Shown here piece by piece: positions 1 through 8,955 of a DNA stretch of 64,000 nt (within the stretch, counting starts at the first letter, position 1; each line of letters begins with the position of its first letter). Source of the stretch: Myxococcota bacterium (lineage in GTDB: Bacteria; Myxococcota_A; UBA9160; UBA4427); NCBI GenBank assembly GCA_041389495.1, contig JAWKRT010000006.1, positions 130,440 to 194,439 on the forward strand. The letters are read 5' to 3'. The notes under the pieces were generated by a model. That model made no database searches. It saw only the letters and a program-made list of their open reading frames with translations, and was not told the DNA's origin. Made by a program: the position numbers and the translations under genes.

Positions 1-441
1 CCGGACGCCGAACGGCCCTCCCTCGACGCGTTCCGCGACCGCGAGCCCGAGCACCGCAAGCTGCTGCGCGACCTCGGCGCCCGCGCGGGCGACTGCATCG
101 CCGTGGCGGAAGGCGACGCCGGCGAGCGGCTCGGCGCGGCGTGGTACCGGTTCTGGACCGCGGCCGAGCACTCGTACGGCTGGGTCGCCGCGGACGTTCC
201 CGAGCTCGCGATCGCGGTCGAGGCGGCAGCGCGCGGCCGCGGCGTCGGGCGCGCGCTCATGGAGGCGCTCGTCGCACGCGCCCGCGAGCGCGGCGTGCGC
301 GCGCTCTCGCTGAGCGTCGACCCCGAGAACCGCGCGATCGCGCTCTACCGGAGCCTCGGCTTCCGCGAGGTCGGCCGCGTCGGCACCTCGCTCACGCTCG
401 TGCTCGAGATCGGCCGCGGGCCCTACGCCGCGCGCGGCTGA
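1..441 (+). CDS. GNAT-family N-acetyltransferase, 3' part only
   Basis: The reading frame is open from the first base, so the N-terminus lies outside the window and about 146 codons are visible. The C-terminal half carries the GNAT acetyl-CoA-binding block (RGRGVGRAL) followed by the usual SVDPENRAIALYRSLGF segment, where the family places the beta-bulge and the ALYRSLGF helix. GNAT enzymes move an acetyl group from acetyl-CoA to an amine; the substrate cannot be told here. The 3' end overlaps the convergent EXPERA gene by 19 bp. Confidence 0.85.
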   Translation, partial: PDAERPSLDAFRDREPEHRKLLRDLGARAGDCIAVAEGDAGERLGAAWYRFWTAAEHSYGWVAADVPELAIAVEAAARGRGVGRALMEALVARARERGVRALSLSVDPENRAIALYRSLGFREVGRVGTSLTLVLEIGRGPYAARG

Positions 442-917
442 GCGCCGCCGTCGAGGTCGCGCCCGAGCAGGACGCGCGCGCCGAGCACGGCCGGCGCGAT
501 CATCCACGGCAGGTTGAAGGCGAGATAGTAGGCGGTGTTGGGCGGCGGGTGCGGGCCGAGGAAGGTCTGCGCGAAGTAGAAGAACATGTTCGTGACCGCG
601 GCGCCGGCGTAGACGAGGCCGAGCGGTCGGAGCCACGGGCGCAGGCGCGCGAGCCCGATCATCACGAACAGCAGCGCGGGCGCCTGGAAGAAGCCGTCGA
701 ACAGGCACGCCGCGATCAGGTTCGGCGGCGGGTCGAGGTGCGCGGGCTCCTCGGCGACGGCCCAGTCGTGCAGCGCGCGCAGCGGGGGCCACGGGCTGTC
801 GGCCGCGACGGGCACGCCGAGCCCCTCCGGCAGGCTGAACAGGAAGCCGTACAGCACGGAGACGGAGAAGAAGAGCGCGAGCCCGAGGTCGAGCGGGCGG
901 CGCCACAACGGCTTCAC
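423..917 (-). CDS. EXPERA/TMEM97-like four-helix membrane protein
   Basis: This 164-residue hydrophobic protein has about four membrane segments. Its layout resembles eukaryotic TMEM97/emopamil-binding (EXPERA) proteins: a first helix with FFSVSVLYGFLFSLP, a short polar loop rich in Trp and Pro, a helix containing CLFDGFFQAP, and a final FNLPWMIAPAVLG segment. EXPERA proteins bind sterol-like ligands or isomerise them; the bacterial role is unknown. The GTG start at 915-917 overlaps the TGA of the upstream lipoprotein gene (GTGA), so the two are probably translationally coupled. The family assignment is from pattern memory. Confidence 0.6.
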   Translation of the reverse strand: MKPLWRRPLDLGLALFFSVSVLYGFLFSLPEGLGVPVAADSPWPPLRALHDWAVAEEPAHLDPPPNLIAACLFDGFFQAPALLFVMIGLARLRPWLRPLGLVYAGAAVTNMFFYFAQTFLGPHPPPNTAYYLAFNLPWMIAPAVLGARVLLGRDLDGGAQPRAA

Positions 918-1537
918 TCGGCTTCGCTCCACCACTGCGCGCCGAGGAAGCGCGCGATCTGCGGCCGCACGTCGTCCGACATGTCGGCCGGATACATGAT
1001 CCGGAACTCGAGGTACCAGCTCCCGGCCGGGAACACGTAGAGGTGCGACTCCATCGGCTCGTCGACGTCGCCGACGCGCGGCAGCGCGTAGCCCGTGTGG
1101 AAGCCGTGCAGGTCGGCGCCGTTGACGACCCACGTGTCCTCGCCGCGCTCGACCACCTCCGCGCCGGGGAGCGAACGCGCGACGGCGCGCTCGAGCGCGC
1201 GCACGTGCGCGCCGACCTCGGCGTCCGTCAGCGCGTCGTGCGACGTCCCGGGATAGAAGTTCGCCTCGGCCGTCGCGCCGAACATCGGGCTCCGATAGTA
1301 GGCGGAGACGCCGAGCCCCTCGGCGTCGTGCGCGACGATGTCGGAGCGCACGAGCACGCCGGCGCGCGGCTCGAACTGCACGTTGCTGAACGGGTGCTGG
1401 TACGGCTCGTCGTCGGGGACGTCGACGAGCCGCGGCTCGTAGGGCCGCGGCGGCGCGCTCGCGCAGGCCGTCGCGAACGCGACGAGCAGCGCGGCGAGAC
1501 CGCCGGCGACGAAGGGGGGTGTTCGTCGGCGACGCAT
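914..1537 (-). CDS. hypothetical lipoprotein
   Basis: The product is 207 residues. An Arg-rich start and a hydrophobic stretch end in a lipobox-like ATAC at about residues 22-25, so it should be a lipid-anchored periplasmic or outer-membrane protein after LspA processing. The mature part is soluble and mixed, with no motif I recognise. It is the first gene of a two-gene unit with the EXPERA protein, whose start overlaps its stop. No function can be proposed. The 254 bp upstream (1538-1791) hold nothing I can identify beyond its likely promoter. Confidence 0.75.
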   Translation of the reverse strand: MRRRRTPPFVAGGLAALLVAFATACASAPPRPYEPRLVDVPDDEPYQHPFSNVQFEPRAGVLVRSDIVAHDAEGLGVSAYYRSPMFGATAEANFYPGTSHDALTDAEVGAHVRALERAVARSLPGAEVVERGEDTWVVNGADLHGFHTGYALPRVGDVDEPMESHLYVFPAGSWYLEFRIMYPADMSDDVRPQIARFLGAQWWSEAE

Positions 1538-1791
1538 GGCGCGGCCACTCTACGCACGCGCCGCGCGCGGGTTCAAGCGCGATCGACGCGCTCGGGGGAT
1601 CCTCACCGCGACCGCGACGCCGGCCGCACGGACGCCGGCGCGGGTGTGCGCGGGGCCCGGCGACCGCGAGCGCGCGCGGTTCGAGCACCCCGTTGCGCAC
1701 CGCCTGCACCTGCGCGGGCTCCGGCGGCGGCCGCGCGCAGCGGACGCCGGCGCACGCGAACGGGCCGCGATCGGCGCGCGCGCGACCGCGC

Positions 1792-3126
1792 CTAACGAGC
1801 TTCCGAGAAGAGCCGCGCGCCCTCCTTGCGGAGCCGGCATCCGTCGAGCAGCGGCCCGAGCTCGAGCAGCTCGAGCCCGCCCGGGAAGGGCGCGAGGAAC
1901 GCCTCGAGCGCGGCGCGACCGCCCGGCGCCGCGCAGGCCGCGTCGATCGCGCGCTCGAGGCGCTGGAGCATCCACGTCTGGTACGGCACGACCATCCGCC
2001 GCGCGCGCACGCCGCCGATCTCGAACGCGTGCGTCAGCGCGCCCTCGCCCGTCTGGTGCGCCTCGAAGCCCGGCGTCGCGGTGAAGGTCTTGCCGGGGAG
2101 CTCGCCGCCCGGCGCGTGCGCATCGCTCGCGACGAAGCGCGCGAGCGTCGCGACCGAGTCGCGCAGCACGGGCCACATCTCCTCGAAGAACACGCCGATC
2201 ACGGGCCGCAGCGTCTCGGGAACGCGGTCGTCGTCGAGCCACGCGCCGCCGTCGCTCGTCGCGGGGCGTCCGACCAGCTCGCCGTCGCCGTCGAGCGTGT
2301 AGAGCCGCTGCCCGTAGCGGCGCGCGTTGAGCGCGCCCTCCCCGTTCGTGCGCTCGACCCACTCGGCGACGAGCGGGAAGAGGACGCGCAGCGCGAAGCC
2401 CGGGATCGCGTCGCGGTAGAGGTGCGCGTAGAGCGGGCCGAGCAGGCCGTAGTCGGCGAGGCTCGGCCGGCCTCCGAGTGCGTGGTCGTGCCGCGCGAGG
2501 TGCGCTTCGAGCAGGCACAGGACGCGGTGCTGGCTCGCCTGCCAGGCGCGCTCGGTCCGCGCATCGCAGCCGAGGTGCACGAGCCCGGCGTAGACGCCCT
2601 TCGGCGCGTGCCGCGTGTCGGCGATGCCGAACGCCTTCTCGAAGAACGCCGCGCCCGCCGCGCGCCGCTCGAGACCGCCCGCGCCCGGTGCGAGCGCAGC
2701 GCCCCACTGCTGCTCGTTGAACGCGCGGTGGTTGGGCTCGCGCCCGTTCTCGCTGTAGAACCAGCGCTGCCAGAACGCCGGCACGACGAGCCACTCGTCG
2801 GCGAGCAGCTCGACGAGGTACGACGCGATGCACTGGCGCGGCCGCGTGCGCGCGTCCGGCACGACCGGCTCGCGCGGGTGCGCGGCCTCGACGACGTCGA
2901 GGATCTCGCTCGAGTCCTGCACGATGCGCCCGTCGGGCAGCTCGAGCTGCGGCACGGCCGTCGAGCCCGTGCGCGGCGCGAGCCGGCCGACGAGCAGCTC
3001 GGGCGTCGCGAGCACGTCCTCGAAGCCGGGCTCGAGCGCGCCGGCGCGCCGCTTGAAGCGCAGGTACGCGCGGACCTTCCCCGAGAAGTAGCTGTGCTCC
3101 CACGAGTAGAGACGGTACGTCGACAT
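1792..3126 (-). CDS. glutathione S-transferase-like protein
   Basis: The 444-residue protein begins with a thioredoxin-fold GST N-terminal domain: a YRLYSWEHSYFSGKVRAYL start, then a VPQLELPDG strand with the cis-Pro, then the QDSSEILDVVE glutathione-binding Ser/Glu segment at about residues 71-81. This is followed by a helical C-terminal region. It is about twice the length of a typical GST (about 220), so the C-terminal half is extended or carries a further domain. Conventional GSTs conjugate or reduce substrates with glutathione in the cytoplasm; activity of this long form is inference. It stands alone, divergent from the SGNH gene at 3220. Confidence 0.75.
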   Translation of the reverse strand: MSTYRLYSWEHSYFSGKVRAYLRFKRRAGALEPGFEDVLATPELLVGRLAPRTGSTAVPQLELPDGRIVQDSSEILDVVEAAHPREPVVPDARTRPRQCIASYLVELLADEWLVVPAFWQRWFYSENGREPNHRAFNEQQWGAALAPGAGGLERRAAGAAFFEKAFGIADTRHAPKGVYAGLVHLGCDARTERAWQASQHRVLCLLEAHLARHDHALGGRPSLADYGLLGPLYAHLYRDAIPGFALRVLFPLVAEWVERTNGEGALNARRYGQRLYTLDGDGELVGRPATSDGGAWLDDDRVPETLRPVIGVFFEEMWPVLRDSVATLARFVASDAHAPGGELPGKTFTATPGFEAHQTGEGALTHAFEIGGVRARRMVVPYQTWMLQRLERAIDAACAAPGGRAALEAFLAPFPGGLELLELGPLLDGCRLRKEGARLFSEAR

Positions 3127-3219
3127 GTGCGCAGTCTACGCGCGGCGCGCGCCTGCGGTGCGCGGCGCGGGCGCCTCGCACGCGGGGCGGGGCGGGCGCG
3201 CGTGATACCTTGCGCCGCC

Positions 3220-4539
3220 ATGCTGCGACGGCTCGCCGCCCGCCTCGCGCTCGCCTTCGCGAGCGCGGCCCTCGTCGCGGTCGCGTTCGAGCTCGGGCTG
3301 CGCGCGCTCGGCTACGGCGCGCTCTACGACGTCTACTCGAAGCCCGAGATCTTCTGGGTGCACGACGACCTGCTCGGCTGGCGCCACGACCGCGGCGTGT
3401 CGGGCCGCTACGTCGGCCCGCGCCCCTTCCCCGTCGAGTTCGACGCCGAGGTCGAGATCAACTCGCTCGGCATGCGCGGGCCCGAGATCGCGCCGCGTCC
3501 GCCCGATGGCGTGCGCATCCTGTTCCTCGGCGACTCGGTCGTCGCGGGCTTCGAGGTGCCGTACGCGCAGACCTTCGCGCACCTCGCGGGCGTCCATCTC
3601 TCCGAACGGCTCGGCGTTCCCGTACAGACGCTCAACGGCGCGGTGCGCGGCTACGGCACCGACCAGAGCTACCTCTGGTATCGCGAGCGCGGAAAGGGCC
3701 TCCAGCCCGACTGGGTCGTGTTCGTCCACAGCCTGAACGACCCGACCGACAACATGGAGCTCCACCGCATGCGGCGGCTCTTCGGCAAGGGCGCCTTCGC
3801 GCTGCGCGCCGACGGGAGCCTCGAGCTGCTCGGCACGCCGGTGCCCGAGTACCCGCTGTGCTCGCACTGGAGGCTCGACGAGCGCTACGTGCCGACGCGC
3901 ATGGACGGCGTCGCGCAGCGCGCCTACTGCGCCGTCGAGCTCTCGCTCTCCGACCGCTCGGCCCTCTTCAGCCTCGCGGCGATGCGCCTCGCGCAGCACA
4001 AGCCCGTGCTCGAGGCCATCTGGTACTGGGCAGTGCCCGCGCGCAAGGCCGCGCAGCGCGCGCGCGACGCGGGCGGGCGCGCATTCGCGGCCGCCGGCCG
4101 CGCGCTCGGGCCGAACGCAGCCGCGGCGCAGGCGGCGACGCTGCAAGCGGGAGCGCGCTCCGCGAGCGCGAGCGAGCGCCTCACGAGTGCGCTGCTCGTG
4201 GCGCTCGCGCGCGAGGTGCGCACCTCGGGTGCAAGGCTGCTGATCGTCATCCGCGACACCGAGCTCGCCCGCATGGACACCCACGCACTGCGCATCGAGG
4301 GCGCGATCGCGCGCACGATCTACATGGACCCCGCTCGCGCGGCCGGACGGCGCGTCACGTTCGTGAACGACAACCACTACACCGCGCTCGGCCACGAGCT
4401 CACCGGCCGCGCACTCGCCGACGCGCTCGCGCCGCTCGTCCGTCGGGTCGACTCCGCGAACGCGCCGGCCGCGCCGGCCGCACCGACGCCTGCAGCCACG
4501 CCGCGAGGCGAAGCCAGCCAGGAGGGAGCCTCCCGATGA
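3220..4539 (+). CDS. SGNH/GDSL-fold hydrolase, membrane-anchored
   Basis: The 439-residue protein has one N-terminal membrane segment (residues 5-28). It then shows the SGNH hydrolase blocks: LFLGDSVVAG with the nucleophile Ser106, the GYGTDQ glycine block near 144, the LND asparagine at 173, and the C-terminal DNH pair Asp384/His386 (VNDNHYTALG). Such enzymes are esterases or O-deacetylases and often act on polysaccharides or lipids outside the membrane. The ATG at 3220 was chosen because the membrane segment follows directly. Its TGA overlaps the ATG of the next gene (ATGA), so the two should act together. Confidence 0.85.
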   Translation: MLRRLAARLALAFASAALVAVAFELGLRALGYGALYDVYSKPEIFWVHDDLLGWRHDRGVSGRYVGPRPFPVEFDAEVEINSLGMRGPEIAPRPPDGVRILFLGDSVVAGFEVPYAQTFAHLAGVHLSERLGVPVQTLNGAVRGYGTDQSYLWYRERGKGLQPDWVVFVHSLNDPTDNMELHRMRRLFGKGAFALRADGSLELLGTPVPEYPLCSHWRLDERYVPTRMDGVAQRAYCAVELSLSDRSALFSLAAMRLAQHKPVLEAIWYWAVPARKAAQRARDAGGRAFAAAGRALGPNAAAAQAATLQAGARSASASERLTSALLVALAREVRTSGARLLIVIRDTELARMDTHALRIEGAIARTIYMDPARAAGRRVTFVNDNHYTALGHELTGRALADALAPLVRRVDSANAPAAPAAPTPAATPRGEASQEGASR

Positions 4540-6173
4540 AGGCCATCGCGATCCTCGTCGCCGCCGGCGCGGCGGCCGGCGCCGCCGCCGGCCTGTGGGT
4601 GCTGCTCGCGCTCGCGGATGCGAACCCGACCGTCCACCCCGATGCCGCACTCGCGCTCGCGCGCTGGCTCGCGCTCGGCTACGCGGGCGCGGGCGCCGTG
4701 CTCTTCGCGGTCGCCGGCGCGGTGCTGCGCGCGCTCGCCGGCGCACCGACGACGGCGCGCGCGGCGCGCGCCGCGGGCCTCGTCGCCGCGCTCGGCGCCG
4801 CCGCCGCGGCGGCCGTCGCCGCACCGCGCGTGCTCGCGCTCGCGAACCCTCCCGAAGTCGCGACGGCCGCACCGCCGCCCGCGCCCGCCGCGGCCGGCGC
4901 GCGCGTCCTGCTGCTCGGCATCGACGGCGCGGACTGGGACCAGATCGATGCGCTCGTCGCCGCGGGCGACCTCCCGACGCTAGGCGGCCTCGTCGCGCGC
5001 GGCGCGCGCGCGCCACTCCGCACGTTCGAGCCCACGTGGTCGCCGCTCATCTGGAACACGATCGCGACGGGCGTCGCGCCCGAGCGCCACGGCATCCTCG
5101 ACTTCGAGCAGCTGCGCGTCGCGGGCGCGCGCTGCGGCCCGCAGCGCCTCCTCAAGCACCCGGTGATGACGCCGCACCACGTCGGCTTCTCGGCGTTCGT
5201 GCGGCTCGCGAAGGCGACGGGCATCGCGCTGCAGGTGCCGGTCTCGGGCTGCCACCGCAAGGCGAAGGCCGTGTGGAACGAGCTCGACGACGCGGGCCTG
5301 CGCGTCGGCGTCGTGAACTGGTTCGCGTCGTATCCGGCCGAGGAGCTCGACGGCTTCGTCATCTCGGACAACAACCCGAAGCGGGCGGCGTTCTTCCGCG
5401 GCAAGCACGGCGCGTCGAACATGGCGCCCGGGCCCATCACGCACCCGGCCGACCTGCTCGAGCGCATCGACGCAGGCTCGTTCGTGACGCCGGCGGCGCC
5501 GTCGCCGCTCGACGTGCTCGACCATCCCGTCTTCGCCGAGGTGCCGCCCGACGCGCGCGAGCTCCTCGCGCGCGATCCGGGCACGCTCCACGAGGCCGGC
5601 CAGCTGATCGACGCGGACGTCTTCGCGGCGCGCGCGGCCGCGGCGCTCCTGCGCGCCGAGCCGCTCGACTTCCTCGCCGTCTACATGTCGGGCGTCGACA
5701 ACATCGGCCACCGCTTCGGGCGGCAGCGCGGCGTCGTGCACAACTTCTACCGGCTCGCGGACTCGCTCGTCGGCGAGATCCTCGCCGCGGCCGGGCCGGA
5801 CGTGACCGTCGTGCTCGTCTCGGACCACGGCTGGAGCTACGAGGAGGCCGACTACGGCCACAACCACGCGCCCGACGGCGTGTTCCTCGTGAGCGGGCCG
5901 GGCGCGCGCGCGGGCGCGCGCCTCGCCGACGCGCCGAGCGTCTACGACGTCGCGCCGACCGTGCTCGCGCTGTTCGGACTGCCGCCGTCGTCGGCCTTCG
6001 AGGGCGCCGCCGTCGCAGGCGCACTCGAGCCCGCGCGGCTCGCCGCCGCGCCCGCGACGCCGATCGACTACGGCGGCTATCGCGCGCCCGAGGTCGGCCT
6101 GCTGCCCGACGAGCCGAGCCAGCTCGAGAGCGAGACGATCGACAAGCTGCGGGCGCTCGGATACGTCGAGTAG
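4536..6173 (+). CDS. type I phosphodiesterase/alkaline-phosphatase-superfamily enzyme
   Basis: The product is 545 residues. The first about 105 residues hold three Ala-rich membrane segments; the rest is an alkaline-phosphatase-superfamily domain. The metal and nucleophile motifs are visible: LLLGIDGADWD (Asp130), the EPTWSP threonine near 167, SGVDNIGHRFG, and SDHGWS...YGHNHAP near the C-terminus. This matches type I phosphodiesterase/nucleotide pyrophosphatase proteins, which cleave phosphodiester or related bonds. The ATG overlaps the stop of the SGNH hydrolase gene, suggesting a shared role in trimming or modifying an extracytoplasmic glycan or lipid; the substrate is unknown. Confidence 0.85.
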   Translation: MKAIAILVAAGAAAGAAAGLWVLLALADANPTVHPDAALALARWLALGYAGAGAVLFAVAGAVLRALAGAPTTARAARAAGLVAALGAAAAAAVAAPRVLALANPPEVATAAPPPAPAAAGARVLLLGIDGADWDQIDALVAAGDLPTLGGLVARGARAPLRTFEPTWSPLIWNTIATGVAPERHGILDFEQLRVAGARCGPQRLLKHPVMTPHHVGFSAFVRLAKATGIALQVPVSGCHRKAKAVWNELDDAGLRVGVVNWFASYPAEELDGFVISDNNPKRAAFFRGKHGASNMAPGPITHPADLLERIDAGSFVTPAAPSPLDVLDHPVFAEVPPDARELLARDPGTLHEAGQLIDADVFAARAAAALLRAEPLDFLAVYMSGVDNIGHRFGRQRGVVHNFYRLADSLVGEILAAAGPDVTVVLVSDHGWSYEEADYGHNHAPDGVFLVSGPGARAGARLADAPSVYDVAPTVLALFGLPPSSAFEGAAVAGALEPARLAAAPATPIDYGGYRAPEVGLLPDEPSQLESETIDKLRALGYVE

Positions 6174-6200
6174 GCCCGCGCCGGTGCGCGGCGCGGAACG

Positions 6201-8954
6201 CTAGTCGGCCATCAGCTCGGCCGTCACCGCCTTGCGGCGCGCCGCGATCTCGGCGGGCGAGACGACTTCCGGCATCTCGTCGGGCTCGATCTTGAAGATC
6301 ACGTCGCCCTTCTTGACGACCGTGCCGTCCTTGCCGTCCATGGGCGCCTCGACGACGGTGCCCGCGAACGGCGCGGCGACCTTGTTGAACATCTTCATCA
6401 CCTCGATGACGAAGAGCGGCTGGCCGGCCTCGAAGTGCTCGCCCGCCGCGACGAGCGGCGGGAGGTCGGGCGCCTCGCGCGCGTAGAACGTCCCGCCCAT
6501 GGGCGTCACGATCTCGTCCGAGGCGGCGGGCGGCGGCGGCGAGAGCGCGCGCGTGCACGCCTGCACCGACTCCGCCTCGGTGAACTTCGCCGGGAAGACG
6601 GGCTGCAGCTCCTCGTTCACGGTGATGTCGAGGAAGCCGCTCCGCACGCCGATGCGCGGGATCACGAGCAGCGCGTCGAGCCCCGCCTGGAAGCCGCGGT
6701 GCGCGGCCACGCAGCGCTGCCAGAGCGCGCCGTCGCCGCCCGAGAGCGCGCGGTCCGGTGCGCCGCCGAAGAGCGCCTCGAGCTCGGCGGCCGTGCGCTT
6801 GCCCGTGCGCGCCGCGACCTCGGCGTAGAACGCGCGCGCGGCGTCGAGCACCTCGGCGTCGTGGTCCCAGATCTGCTCGCTCGGCGGCTCGCCCGGCCGC
6901 GCCTCGAGGTCGACGAAGTCGTAGAGCGCGGCGAGGAAGTCGACGGGGTTCGCGCGGAAGCGCACGTGCGCGCGGTCGCTCGCGTCCCACAGCTCGCCGT
7001 CGTAGCGGCCGAGGAAGCCGCCGAGCACGTGCGGGTTCTCGAGCAGCCGCTCGATCGGTCGCTGCAGCAGCGTCTGCTTCGCTCCGAGCACGCGCTTCTC
7101 GTCCGCGTCCTTCGCGCGCGCGAGGAGCAACCCGAGCGCGGCCTCGACGTCGACGTCGTTCACCACCTGCTGGAGTGCACCGACGCCGGCCAGGTACGAC
7201 GTCATGAAGCGCGTGCTCGGCTCGGCCATCACGCCCTTGCCGAGGAACCACTGGATGAGCCCGTAGTGGACGGGGAGGTTCGTCTGCAGATCGTCGCCGC
7301 GCAGCTCCGTGCGGCGCAGGATCTCCGCCATGCGCTCGTAGTTCTCGCGGCGGTTCGCGCCGTCGCAGAGCAGCAGCGCGATGTTGCTGTCGTAGGCGCC
7401 CGCGAGGTTGTACCAGATGAACGTGTCGGTATCCGGGTTGCGGATGCCGATGCCCTGGTCGAAGCGGATCTCGCCGTCGATCGGCTTCGACCAGCTGCGG
7501 ATCACGCCGCCCGCGTGCGGCTGCAACGCCTGGTTCGTCGCATTGATGCGGATCTCGAGGCCGGACACCGAGCGCACGACGCGCTCGGGGCGAGGCAGCC
7601 GCTTCCCGTGCTTCGCGAGCAGCGCCATCGCCTCGATCAGCTCGTCGACGTAGAAGCAGTCGCTCGGGTCGGCGGGGTTGGCGAAGCGCAGCCGGTAGGC
7701 GAGCTCGGTCACGCCGTGCTCGACCTGGATGCGCGTGTTCATCTCCATGAAGAAGTGGTTGAAGCCCTCGACGATGCACTCGAAGGTCGACACGCTGTCG
7801 AGCTGGGTCGCCTCTCCGAACTTCTCGCCCTCGGCTTCCATGCGCGCGAGCGTCGCGACGTCGCCGCGCAGGATCTCGCGCGCCTTGCCCTCGGTGCGCT
7901 CGATCTCGGTCTCGAGCAGCTCCCTCGTGAGCGAGACCTCGACGAGCTTCTGCTCGTGCATCTGCACCGAGCAGTCGCGTCCGCCGAGCGACACGCACCA
8001 CTCACCGTTCCCGATCAGCTGCATCTCGTTGTGGCGCGTCGTCTCGAGGTTGAGCTCGACGAGGAAGTTCCGGTTCGAGCCGGGCTCGACGACCTTGCTC
8101 TCGGCGAGGATCTCCATCACCGCGTTCGCGACCTGATCGGGCTTCGCGACGACGCGCTGGCCCTTGCCGCCGCCGCCGCCGATGTGCTTGAAGCGGATGC
8201 GGTTGCTCGGGTAGTCGCTCCACATCTCGGCGGTGATCGCCTTCGCCTCTTCCTGCAGCTCGCCGATCGTCACGAGCTCGGTCGACTTCGCGTAGCCGGC
8301 CTGCAGGAGTGCCTCGGCGTTCTCGGCGAGCGAGACGTCCGCGTTCCACGCGAAGGCGTCGAGCCCGTGCTCCTTCGCGAGCGCGGCGAGCGCGGCGCGG
8401 TCGCCGGCCTTGCGCACGAGCGCGCGCGCCGAGATGTCGTCGACGCCGGGGATCACGGCGTTGCCGAGCGCGCGCGCGAGCTTCTTGGCCTCGTCCTTGG
8501 CGCCCGCCCTGCGGATCACGCGCGACGACGGCCCGAGGAAGCCGAGCCCCGCGCGCTCGATGGCCTCGACGAACTCGGCGTCCTCGGCCATGAAGCCGTA
8601 GCCCGCGAACAGGTGCGTGTAGCCGTGGTCCTTCGCGATCCCGATGATCTCGCGGATGCGCTGGAGCTTCTGAGTCTGCCCGACGCCCATGTAGTCCTGC
8701 ACGCGGTGGACGTTGTGCGGGAAGCGGAAGCCGCGCAGCTCGGGCGCGAGGCAGCGCGGATAGACGACCGAGTCCTTCTCCGAGAGAAGCATCCCGTACT
8801 CGGCGATGCCGATCGCGTCGAAGACCTGGAACGCCTCGAGCCGCACGGGCCCGCGGCACACGACGAGCACCTTCAGGTCGTCGATCGCGAAGGAGCGGGC
8901 CCAGTCGCTGCTGGCGTCGGCGAAGCGGCCGGCCACGAGGTCGCGGTCGCGCAT
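6201..8954 (-). CDS. acyl-CoA carboxylase biotin carboxylase/carrier subunit
   Basis: This 917-residue protein joins a biotin carboxylase to a biotin carrier domain. Residues 25-150 form the BC N-terminal domain. The ATP-grasp glycine loop GGGGGKGQ lies at 259-266, and GRDCSVQ, FMEMNTRIQVEH and VTELAYR follow. The C-terminal biotinyl domain has EVMKM with the biotinylated Lys854. Between VIPG (about 170) and the glycine loop there are roughly 55 more residues than in E. coli AccC, and the middle region is also long, making it well above the roughly 670 residues of PccA-type subunits. It carboxylates biotin with ATP and bicarbonate. It follows the carboxyltransferase gene with a 1-bp gap. The acyl-CoA substrate is undetermined. 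Confidence 0.9.
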   Translation of the reverse strand: MRDRDLVAGRFADASSDWARSFAIDDLKVLVVCRGPVRLEAFQVFDAIGIAEYGMLLSEKDSVVYPRCLAPELRGFRFPHNVHRVQDYMGVGQTQKLQRIREIIGIAKDHGYTHLFAGYGFMAEDAEFVEAIERAGLGFLGPSSRVIRRAGAKDEAKKLARALGNAVIPGVDDISARALVRKAGDRAALAALAKEHGLDAFAWNADVSLAENAEALLQAGYAKSTELVTIGELQEEAKAITAEMWSDYPSNRIRFKHIGGGGGKGQRVVAKPDQVANAVMEILAESKVVEPGSNRNFLVELNLETTRHNEMQLIGNGEWCVSLGGRDCSVQMHEQKLVEVSLTRELLETEIERTEGKAREILRGDVATLARMEAEGEKFGEATQLDSVSTFECIVEGFNHFFMEMNTRIQVEHGVTELAYRLRFANPADPSDCFYVDELIEAMALLAKHGKRLPRPERVVRSVSGLEIRINATNQALQPHAGGVIRSWSKPIDGEIRFDQGIGIRNPDTDTFIWYNLAGAYDSNIALLLCDGANRRENYERMAEILRRTELRGDDLQTNLPVHYGLIQWFLGKGVMAEPSTRFMTSYLAGVGALQQVVNDVDVEAALGLLLARAKDADEKRVLGAKQTLLQRPIERLLENPHVLGGFLGRYDGELWDASDRAHVRFRANPVDFLAALYDFVDLEARPGEPPSEQIWDHDAEVLDAARAFYAEVAARTGKRTAAELEALFGGAPDRALSGGDGALWQRCVAAHRGFQAGLDALLVIPRIGVRSGFLDITVNEELQPVFPAKFTEAESVQACTRALSPPPPAASDEIVTPMGGTFYAREAPDLPPLVAAGEHFEAGQPLFVIEVMKMFNKVAAPFAGTVVEAPMDGKDGTVVKKGDVIFKIEPDEMPEVVSPAEIAARRKAVTAELMAD

Positions 8955-8955
8955 G

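Noticed and set aside
3136..5016. 626-residue minus-strand frame across the SGNH and phosphodiesterase genes
   Set aside because: Antisense to two genes with clear catalytic motifs; composition is almost only Arg, Ala and Gly.
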